Source: Bacteroidota bacterium
GTDB taxonomy: Bacteria > Bacteroidota > Bacteroidia > B-17B0 > Aurantibacillaceae
DNA length: 42,860 nt
Assembly: GCA_013816895.1 (NCBI GenBank)
Contig: JACDDR010000025.1
Location: forward strand, 1-42,860
Direction of reading: 5' to 3'
Below are positions 33,356-40,597 of this stretch, piece by piece. Numbering within the stretch: position 1 is the first letter of the stretch; every line of letters begins with the position of its first letter. The notes beneath the pieces are model-generated. The model was given only the letters and a program-made list of their open reading frames with translations, searched no databases and was not told the DNA's origin. The translations under genes and the position numbers were made by a program.

Positions 33356-33512
33356 TAAAAATGACAGAATATAAATCAGTTTTTTGATGATTAAATATAG
33401 AAAAAATTCAGTAATTAAGCCTATATTTATTCCCGGTTTTAAAGGAAGCAGAAATATATTCTATCCCTTATGGGACGGGCTTTACAACCTGGTATTACAA
33501 ATTTAAAAGCAA

Positions 33513-35936
33513 ATGAAAATTTCTTATAACTGGCTTAAAACGCTTATCAATATCACTTCTTCAGCGGAAGAAGCTGCCGATCTTTTAACCTCTTCGGGCC
33601 TTGAAGTTGAAGGGATAGAATCGTTCGAATCGTTAAAAGGCGGATTAAAAGGACTTGTTATCGGCCATATTGTTGAGTGCGCAAAACATCCTGATGCTGA
33701 CCGTTTAAGTTTAACGAAGGTAGACATCGGCACAGGCGAACCGCTTTCCATTGTTTGTGGCGCGCCAAATGTAGCTGCAGGACAAAAGGTAATTGTAGCC
33801 ACTGTAGGAACAAAACTTTATCCTATTACTGGCGAACCATTTGAAATAAAAAAATCGAAGATCCGTGGCGCGGCGAGCGAAGGAATGATATGCGCCGAAG
33901 ATGAAATAGGATTAGGAAGCAGTCATGCGGGAATCATGGTGCTCCCCGAAACTACAAAAACCGGAATGGAAGCGTCGGAATATTTTAAAATTGAAAGCGA
34001 TTCTGTTTTTGAAATCGGCTTAACGCCTAACCGCAGCGATGCCGCTTCCCATCTTGGTGTGGCGAGGGATCTTTCAGCAATCATTAACTCTGCAAACAAC
34101 AATCAGGAGTTAAAAATAAGATTGGTTGGACTGAATGAATTACAGGAGTCAAACGAAAGCTCTAAGGTGACTGTTACCATTGAAAACCACGAGGGCTGCA
34201 AACGTTACTCAGGACTTGTAATTAGCGGAATCACGGTAAAGGACAGTCCGGAATGGCTTCAAAACCGTTTAAAATCTATAGGTGTAAGGCCAATAAATAA
34301 CATCGTTGACATTACAAATTTTGTTCTTCACGAACTGGGACAACCATTGCACGCGTTTGATCTTGAAAAAATAACCGGCAATAAAATAATTGTAAGGAAC
34401 GCGAAAGAAGGCGAAAAATTTAAATCGCTCGACGGAGTTGACAGAACGCTGAAAGGAACGGATCTCATGATCTGTAACGAAGCGTCGCCCATGTGCATTG
34501 CCGGCGTTTTTGGTGGAGCCGAGAGCGGAGTAACTAAAACAACCACTGCGGTATTTATCGAGAGTGCATACTTTGACCCCGCGCACATCCGGAAATCATC
34601 CAAAAACCATTCGTTAAAAACAGATGCTTCATTCCGCTTTGAAAGAGGGACAGATCCTGACATGACCTTAATTGCTCTCACAAGGGCTGCCAATCTCATT
34701 ATTGAGCTCGCTGGCGGCAGTATTTCAATGTCACCGGTAGACATGTACCCTGAAAAAATGGCGCCTTACCGCGTCGCCTTTTCTAATACCAATTGCAATG
34801 CACTCATTGGTAAGGAAATTGATATGAATGTTGTGAAAAATATTATTACAAACCTTGGAATAGAAATTGAATCGGAAGGCAGTGACGGATTACTGTTACA
34901 AGTACCGCGATACAAAACAGACGTTACCCGCGAAGCAGATGTGATAGAAGAAGTGATGCGCATTTACGGTTACAACAACGTGGAGGTGAGCAAGTCTATT
35001 AGCTACACTGCGTTTAATGAGCCTAAGAACTTTGACAGCACACTTGAAAATAAAACCGCAGGTATTCTCGAAGGTTTTGGCTTTAATGAAATTATGAGCC
35101 TGTCCTTAACCAAAGAATCGTATTATCCTGAAAATACTTCCATGGTTAAAGTTGTTAATCCGTTAAGCAATGATTTAAACGTGTTGCGCAGCGATATGAT
35201 TTATAGCGGCCTTGAAGCGATCGCTTACAATATTAACCGCAAGAACAGCGATCTCAAATTATTTGAAATTGGCCGGGTTTATTCGGTAAATCCCAACGCG
35301 GAATTCAAATACGCGGAACAAAAGCAATTGGCAATGTTTTTAACAGGCAAACTTTTCAATGAAAATCCATATAAACTCGATCAAACAAGTGAACTTTCTT
35401 TCTTAAAGGCGGCCTTGTTTAATCTTTTCGAAAAATGCGGGTTAACAAATATCAAAAGCATCGACAGTGATTATAAAAACTTTGACTCCGGACTTAACTA
35501 CACGCTCAACGGAAAGCCGCTGGCATGTTTGGGAAGTATTAATAAATCGGTTTTAAAGACTTTTGACATTTCACAACCTGTATTCTACGCAAGCGTTGAA
35601 TGGAATGTTCTTTTAAAAGCATTTTCTAAAAATAAAATAGAATTCGAGGAAATAAGTAAATTCCCTGCTGTGAGGCGCGACCTGGCTTTGTTAATAGACA
35701 AATCAATAAAGTATGCGCAGATAGAAGAGCTGGCCTTTAATACTGAGAAAAAATTACTTAAGAAAGTGAATCTCTTTGATATTTATGAGGGAGAAAAATT
35801 AGGAAATAAGAAATCGTATGCTGTTAGTTTTACTTTAATGGATAAAGAAGGCACCCTTACCGATAAACAGATAGATCACGTAATGGAGAAACTGATTACC
35901 ACCTACAAAGAAAAATTAGGAGCCGAATTAAGATAA
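33513..35936 (+). CDS. pheT: Phenylalanyl-tRNA synthetase beta subunit
   Basis: PheT, with PheS, charges tRNA-Phe. The 807-residue length is normal. The N-terminal EMAP-II/OB-type tRNA-binding domain contains LVIGHIVECAKHPDADRLSL (about residues 50-69). The B3/B4 editing domain follows with IESAYFDPAHIRKSSKNHSL and the SFRFERGTDP segment. The B5 domain has EADVIEEVMRIYGYNNVE. The catalytic-like core contains LSLTKESYYP and NPLSNDLNVLRSDM, and the C-terminal FDX-anticodon-binding domain has KFPAVRRDLALLIDKS. pheS is not in the window, as in other Bacteroidota where the genes are apart. A TPR gene begins 16 bases downstream. Confidence 0.98.
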   Translation: MKISYNWLKTLINITSSAEEAADLLTSSGLEVEGIESFESLKGGLKGLVIGHIVECAKHPDADRLSLTKVDIGTGEPLSIVCGAPNVAAGQKVIVATVGTKLYPITGEPFEIKKSKIRGAASEGMICAEDEIGLGSSHAGIMVLPETTKTGMEASEYFKIESDSVFEIGLTPNRSDAASHLGVARDLSAIINSANNNQELKIRLVGLNELQESNESSKVTVTIENHEGCKRYSGLVISGITVKDSPEWLQNRLKSIGVRPINNIVDITNFVLHELGQPLHAFDLEKITGNKIIVRNAKEGEKFKSLDGVDRTLKGTDLMICNEASPMCIAGVFGGAESGVTKTTTAVFIESAYFDPAHIRKSSKNHSLKTDASFRFERGTDPDMTLIALTRAANLIIELAGGSISMSPVDMYPEKMAPYRVAFSNTNCNALIGKEIDMNVVKNIITNLGIEIESEGSDGLLLQVPRYKTDVTREADVIEEVMRIYGYNNVEVSKSISYTAFNEPKNFDSTLENKTAGILEGFGFNEIMSLSLTKESYYPENTSMVKVVNPLSNDLNVLRSDMIYSGLEAIAYNINRKNSDLKLFEIGRVYSVNPNAEFKYAEQKQLAMFLTGKLFNENPYKLDQTSELSFLKAALFNLFEKCGLTNIKSIDSDYKNFDSGLNYTLNGKPLACLGSINKSVLKTFDISQPVFYASVEWNVLLKAFSKNKIEFEEISKFPAVRRDLALLIDKSIKYAQIEELAFNTEKKLLKKVNLFDIYEGEKLGNKKSYAVSFTLMDKEGTLTDKQIDHVMEKLITTYKEKLGAELR

Positions 35937-35952
35937 CCCTAAACCCAATCTG

Positions 35953-37212
35953 ATGAAAAAGCTCCATTCCTTTATTTTTGTTCTTTTTGTAAGTCAGGCA
36001 CTACACAGCCAATCAAACAAACTCGATAAAAAACTTGAGAAGACTTACGAACTAGTAGAAAAAGGAAAGCTGAAAGAGGCTGATGAGCACACGGAAAAAA
36101 TACTTTCTGCAAATCCTGAATATGGAAAAGGATGGGACTTGCTGGCAAAAATCCGTTACAAGGAATACCAGGACAGTAAAGCCTCGGATAATCTTTTAAA
36201 AAACATGACTGTTACCACTAAGGATAAAAATGGCAAGCAGTCTCCTAAAGACGATTCTCTTACAAAAGCATTTACAGATTTATTAAGCAACCTCAGCTTG
36301 TCTAAAATAGCGTATAATAAATATACTTATACGTTACGCAAAGCAATGCTTACTTCCGATGACGCGTATCTTTCTTCAGCCTTGTTACGTAATATTTTTA
36401 TTGATGTAGATGTGGACACATTGGTGAGCAAAAAAGCACTTAAGCATTTTAATGAGGCGGAAGAAGAATTCGCAAAAAAAAATTACGATAACGCTGCTAA
36501 AATATATAAGCGCGCCATTGAAGAGCAGCCCAATTTTTACAAAGCAAATATGTACATGGGAGATTGCTTTTATTTTACCGGTAATTATGAAAGTGCAGTA
36601 GGATGTTTCAGGGAAGCCATCAACCAGCATCCAAATCTGCTGGAGCCACGAAAGTACATTATCGACACCTACTTAAAGGCACATCTTTACGATAAAGCAA
36701 TTGATGATGCGATAGATGCCATGACGGTTTATCCTGATTTGTCCATAGCCGTTAAAATGGAGGATGCCGTTTATTATTCTCAAAAAAAGATTGATATTAA
36801 ATGGTTACCGCGCGAGGTATTTCCCAATAAAATAAAACAAGATAGTTTAAAGTCTACACTGAACGATTACAATGAGCCCAAAACACCTGAAGTTAAAGGT
36901 ATTTGGATATCTTATAAAAACTCTCTTTCAAAAATAAAACCATTTTGCAACGAAAAGGGAATTATTAATAGGACTAATTCTTTGACGGCCTCTAAATACA
37001 TGGAAGTATTTGCCTGGGAGGAAATGCTTAAGAACAGTGCAAGTGCGGATCTTGAGCAGGCGAAAAAAATGCAGAAAGATGGTTTCCTGGATTGTTATGT
37101 ACTCGTAACTTGTTTTCACTACGACTTTTACGATCAATACAAGGATTTTGCCAAGGCCAATAAAAATAAAATAAGAGAATATTACAAAAAGTACATCGTT
37201 GAAAAAAACTGA
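35953..37212 (+). CDS. Secreted TPR-repeat protein of unknown function
   Basis: The 419-residue product has a signal peptide (MKKLHSFIFVLFVSQALHS, cleavage near HS/QS). A first TPR-like pair lies at about residues 27-75 (LEKTYELVEKGKLKEADEHT). Canonical TPR units cover about residues 160-265 (FAKKNYDNAAKIYKRAIEEQ, GNYESAVGCFREAI, LYDKAIDDAIDAMTVYP). The C-terminal 130 residues are helical and unassigned. TPR proteins usually scaffold other proteins, here in the periplasm. It begins 16 bases after pheT, and its last 14 bases overlap the TTG start of the CoA-transferase gene, so the three are probably in one transcript. Confidence 0.85.
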   Translation: MKKLHSFIFVLFVSQALHSQSNKLDKKLEKTYELVEKGKLKEADEHTEKILSANPEYGKGWDLLAKIRYKEYQDSKASDNLLKNMTVTTKDKNGKQSPKDDSLTKAFTDLLSNLSLSKIAYNKYTYTLRKAMLTSDDAYLSSALLRNIFIDVDVDTLVSKKALKHFNEAEEEFAKKNYDNAAKIYKRAIEEQPNFYKANMYMGDCFYFTGNYESAVGCFREAINQHPNLLEPRKYIIDTYLKAHLYDKAIDDAIDAMTVYPDLSIAVKMEDAVYYSQKKIDIKWLPREVFPNKIKQDSLKSTLNDYNEPKTPEVKGIWISYKNSLSKIKPFCNEKGIINRTNSLTASKYMEVFAWEEMLKNSASADLEQAKKMQKDGFLDCYVLVTCFHYDFYDQYKDFAKANKNKIREYYKKYIVEKN

Positions 37213-38296
37213 TTCCATTACTGATATTTTCAAGGACCTTAAAATTATTGAGTTGGCAGGCGTTTTAGCTGGGCCAAGCGTCGGATTTTTTTTTGCAGAA
37301 CTTGGCGCTCATGTTTTAAAAATTGAAAACTCTAAAACTAACGGCGATGTTACCAGAAGCTGGAAACTAAAAAATGAGGATCCTAAGGACGAATTCAGCT
37401 CCTACTTCTGGAGCGTTAATTCATTAAAAGAATTTGTTTCGTTAGATATTTCCGTACCCGCGCAATTACAAAAACTTTACAATTTAGTAAAAGACGCTGA
37501 TATCGTTATTTCCAATTATAAAAACGGAGATGATGAAAAATTAAAAGTGGATTATAAAACCCTTTCCAAGATACAGCCTAAATTAATTTACGCATCCATT
37601 AACGGCTTCGGCGCGGATAGTCCTAGAACGGCGTATGATCTGGTCTTACAGGCTGAGAGCGGGTTTATGTTTATGAATGGGGAAGCAGGCAGTAAGCCCG
37701 TTAAAATGCCGGTTGCTCTCATTGATCTTATAGCGGGACATCAGTTAAAGGAAGCGATATTAATAGCGTTAATTAATCTTTATAAGAACAAAAAAGGAGC
37801 GCATGTTTCAGTCTCTTTATTTGACAGCGCCTTAGCCTCCCTTGCCAATCAGGCAACCAATTGGCTTATAGCAGGTCATCTTCCAAAACAAACAGGAAGT
37901 CTTCACCCAAACATTGCTCCGTACGGCGAGCTATTTGAAACACGCGATAACCATATGATCACTTTTGCCATTGGCAGCAACAGGCAGTTCATGCAATTGT
38001 GCGATCTTATCAGCTATCCTTCGCTTTCACAGGATCCAAAGTACAAATCCAATCATTCCCGTGTTTTAAACCGGATTCAGCTATACCATATTTTGTACAA
38101 TTATATCCGCGAATTTAATTTTAATGACCTTTATGAAAAATGTCTTGAAAAAGAAATTCCCGTGGGGAAAATCAGGAATTTAAAAGAAGTTTTCGAATTG
38201 CCGGAAGCAAAAGCTATGCTCAGAAAGTTTGAACACAAAGGAAAAAAAATCACTACGGTTTCCAACATTGCCTTTAAGTTTATGAATGATGTTTAA
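37199..38296 (+). CDS. CaiB/BaiF family (family III) CoA-transferase
   Basis: Family III enzymes move CoA between organic acids. The product is 365 residues with a TTG start at 37199, the only start that keeps the N-terminal KIIELAGVLAGPSVGFFFAE block. DADIVISNYKNG, SINGFGADSPRTAYDLVLQA with the likely catalytic Asp147, MPVALIDLIAGHQ and HPNIAPYGELFE follow in family order. It is a little shorter than the usual 390-410 residues, the loss being at the C-terminus. The start lies inside the TPR gene (14-base overlap), and the end overlaps the following GNAT gene by 11 bases. The substrate is not readable. Confidence 0.92.
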   Translation: MKKTDSITDIFKDLKIIELAGVLAGPSVGFFFAELGAHVLKIENSKTNGDVTRSWKLKNEDPKDEFSSYFWSVNSLKEFVSLDISVPAQLQKLYNLVKDADIVISNYKNGDDEKLKVDYKTLSKIQPKLIYASINGFGADSPRTAYDLVLQAESGFMFMNGEAGSKPVKMPVALIDLIAGHQLKEAILIALINLYKNKKGAHVSVSLFDSALASLANQATNWLIAGHLPKQTGSLHPNIAPYGELFETRDNHMITFAIGSNRQFMQLCDLISYPSLSQDPKYKSNHSRVLNRIQLYHILYNYIREFNFNDLYEKCLEKEIPVGKIRNLKEVFELPEAKAMLRKFEHKGKKITTVSNIAFKFMNDV

Positions 38297-38744
38297 AATT
38301 TACGAAGCAAAAACACAAAAAGAGATTGACCAGGTCATCGCCCTTCGCGTAGAAGTTTTGCGTAAACCCTGGAATCAGCCCGCTGAGACAGCTACAGATG
38401 AACTCGAACAGAAAAGCGTTAATGCGTTTATTTTGAATGACAACGGTAAAGCTATTGCCTGTGGCCGCCTACAGGAAAACGAAAACAAAGTTGGCCAGAT
38501 TCGTTTTATGGCTGTTAGTAAAGATTACCAGGGAAAAGGACTTGGAAAAAAAATGGCGCAGTTCCTTGAAAATAAAGCAAAAGAACTGGGGCTTCACACG
38601 GTTGAGTTGCAGGCACGTGAAAACGCCGTTCATTTTTATGAAAGTTGCGGTTACGTGGTTAAGGAAAAATCTTTTTTACTCTGGGGACTGATCCAGCATT
38701 TTCTGATGGAGAAAAAAATACCTGATTCCGGATTTAAAAATTAA
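38286..38744 (+). CDS. GNAT-family N-acetyltransferase, ElaA-like
   Basis: The 152-residue product has the GNAT fold: IYEAKTQKEIDQVIALRVEV, AIACGRLQENENKVGQIRFM, the acetyl-CoA loop in VSKDYQGKGLGKKMAQFLEN, and ENAVHFYESCGYVVKEK. The RVEVLRKPWNQP opening is typical of ElaA-like acetyltransferases. Two consecutive ATG codons at 38286 and 38289 are both possible starts. It overlaps the CoA-transferase gene by 11 bases at its start and the convergent trmN6 by 11 bases at its end. The substrate is unknown. Confidence 0.9.
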   Translation: MMFKIYEAKTQKEIDQVIALRVEVLRKPWNQPAETATDELEQKSVNAFILNDNGKAIACGRLQENENKVGQIRFMAVSKDYQGKGLGKKMAQFLENKAKELGLHTVELQARENAVHFYESCGYVVKEKSFLLWGLIQHFLMEKKIPDSGFKN

Positions 38745-39447
38745 GGTAGTAGTCTTTTGTCAGCTCACGATATTCTTCGGAATATTTCATGTTCCGGTCG
38801 CTTTCGATTACAAGTGTTGATTCAGAAAACTCGGTTTCCTTAAATTCAAATTGCATGATATGTCGCTTTTCAGAATCTTTGTCAGAACGTGTACGTATTC
38901 GCAGAAGTTTTGAAATGTACAGTCCTTTCTGTTTGGCCATATCGCGAAAAAGAGAAGCTTCATTTTTTGGAAGGATCAAACAGAATTTTCCCTTTTTTTC
39001 AAGTAATTTCTGAACTCCCGCGATTAGGTCTTCAAAAGGAAGAAGATCCGCATGACGGGCGATAGTGCGGTTTCCATCGTTACTTTTTAATGAATCAATA
39101 AAATAAGGAGGGTTGGTAACAATAAGATTAAACTTCTCTTCACTGGTTTGAGCGAGCACCTGTAAGGAAAGATTTTGAACTTCAATATTACGGAAATTAC
39201 TTTCGGAGACATTCAATTTTGCCTGATCTGTACTTTCTTTGTCAATATCAATTGCTACAATTTGAGCCGAAGATTTCTGCGCCAGCATTAAAGCGATGAT
39301 GCCTGTACCTGTACCAATGTCGAGAATTTTTTTACTGCCGTTAGGAGTTATCCACGCGCCCAGTAAAACCGCGTCTGTACCCACTTTCATGGCACAACGA
39401 TCCTGCTTTATTGTAAACTGTTTGAACGCGAAACTCCCATTGGACAT
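38734..39447 (-). CDS. trmN6: tRNA1(Val) (adenine(37)-N6)-methyltransferase
   Basis: This SAM-dependent enzyme methylates A37 of a valine tRNA. The 237-residue product starts MSNGSFAFKQFTIKQDRCAM, followed by KVGTDAVLLGAW, the standard N-terminus of the YfiC/TrmN6 group. The SAM-binding motif I DIGTGTG is at residues 43-49 and the N6-adenine motif NPPY at 112-115. LPFEDLIAGVQKLL and FCLILPKNE complete the fold. The closeness to E. coli YfiC is by recalled pattern; other HemK-like N6 methyltransferases share NPPY. It converges on the ElaA-like gene with an 11-base overlap. Confidence 0.92.
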   Translation of the reverse strand: MSNGSFAFKQFTIKQDRCAMKVGTDAVLLGAWITPNGSKKILDIGTGTGIIALMLAQKSSAQIVAIDIDKESTDQAKLNVSESNFRNIEVQNLSLQVLAQTSEEKFNLIVTNPPYFIDSLKSNDGNRTIARHADLLPFEDLIAGVQKLLEKKGKFCLILPKNEASLFRDMAKQKGLYISKLLRIRTRSDKDSEKRHIMQFEFKETEFSESTLVIESDRNMKYSEEYRELTKDYYLNF

Positions 39448-39517
39448 AGACCATTATTGTTTTTCGTTATTACTAAATTACTAAACAAATAGGGAGAAGT
39501 CAAGAAATCGGCAAAAT

Positions 39518-39539
39518 AAAAAAGCGCCGGAGCGCTTTT
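39518..39539 (-). terminator. Rho-independent terminator after the porP/sprF unit
   Basis: AAAAGCGC at 39520-39527 pairs with GCGCTTTT at 39532-39539 around a 4-base loop. On the minus strand a TTTTTTATTTT run follows. It begins 5 bases after the PorP/SprF stop codon. Confidence 0.85.
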
Positions 39540-39544
39540 CATTT

Positions 39545-40591
39545 TTAATAGGAAGCTTTTGTGTCTCCTCGGCCCAGGTTTTTACCGTAACCTGGAGACA
39601 TGTTATATCGTAACATTACCTCCATGGCACCATTGCGTTTAGAAGCTGGCGTAAGAGCAGAAACATTTATATCATATGCAAGCCCAAAAGCATATTTATC
39701 ATATTGCATTAAAACGCATGGAATGATCGCATCCTTGTAACGATACTGAACACCGATAGCGAATGCCGAAGGCTTTACCTTATCGGTATACATCGACTGA
39801 TCCTTCAAAATAAATTTATACAGTGCACCGATCACAAACTCCGTACTTTTTCCCTGGCGCATGTAAAGAAAGCTTGGCATCACCGCGTTTTTTGTTCCGG
39901 GAATGTTAATGTCGGCATTTGCATACACGCAGTAACGGGTATACAATTTTTCACTTGAACTAAAAAAGGAATTTCTTGGAATCTGATAGTGAAAGGCTGA
40001 GAAGCCCATGTTAAATTTGTTTCCGTCTTTGGCACTGATGAATTTTTCACTTTGCGCGTAGCTGTAGTTAAGGCCACCGCCAAGGTCGTAAGAAGTAATG
40101 GCACTTCTCGGAACAGCTTCGCCGGTTGGCAAAGAAGGATCATACTCATAACCGTTAAACTGGTTGTTCCATCTTAATTTTGAAATATCAATCGTACGAT
40201 ACACAAAACCGCCCTGTATTCCACCAGAGAGCTTTTGTTGCTTATTTATTTTTACGATATAAGCTATTCCAAAGTTAGGATTCATCATCCCCATTTTTGC
40301 ATCTCCCGCAAGATCCCTGTAAATATTTCCGCTAACCGCAAAATAACTGCCGCGTAGTTTTTTATGTTTAATGGCTTGTTCGAAAGAAACTCCGTATGTG
40401 TTATAAGCTTTAGCTACACTCCCCCATTGAGTTCGGTACTGGCCAATAACACGCGTATCATAATTAACTCCTGCAAGAGCAGGGTTAATATTACTTGGAA
40501 TCTCCGTGTACTGCGAAAAATGAATATCCTGCGCTTTTACCTGAAAAATCAAGGCGCAAACAAATCCAAAAAGTATATATTTTTTCTGCAT
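39545..40591 (-). CDS. PorP/SprF family type IX secretion membrane protein
   Basis: The 348-residue product has a signal peptide (MQKKYILFGFVCALIFQVKA, with AQ cleavage). The mature N-terminus QDIHFSQYTEIPSNINPALAG is the hallmark of the PorP/SprF family, with the FSQY and NPAxAG motifs. The rest is a beta-barrel-like alternation of aromatic residues (YRTQWGSVAKAYNTYGVSFE, YRYKDAIIPCVLMQYDKY). These outer-membrane proteins partner with surface proteins that carry the gliding-associated C-terminal domain. The gene lies 6 bases downstream of such a gene, matching the SprB-SprF arrangement. A terminator closes the unit. Confidence 0.93.
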   Translation of the reverse strand: MQKKYILFGFVCALIFQVKAQDIHFSQYTEIPSNINPALAGVNYDTRVIGQYRTQWGSVAKAYNTYGVSFEQAIKHKKLRGSYFAVSGNIYRDLAGDAKMGMMNPNFGIAYIVKINKQQKLSGGIQGGFVYRTIDISKLRWNNQFNGYEYDPSLPTGEAVPRSAITSYDLGGGLNYSYAQSEKFISAKDGNKFNMGFSAFHYQIPRNSFFSSSEKLYTRYCVYANADINIPGTKNAVMPSFLYMRQGKSTEFVIGALYKFILKDQSMYTDKVKPSAFAIGVQYRYKDAIIPCVLMQYDKYAFGLAYDINVSALTPASKRNGAMEVMLRYNMSPGYGKNLGRGDTKASY

Positions 40592-40597
40592 AATCTT

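Noticed and set aside
33523-34744. Long minus-strand open frames inside pheT
   Set aside because: They are shadows of the strongly supported pheT frame and show no family motifs or start context.
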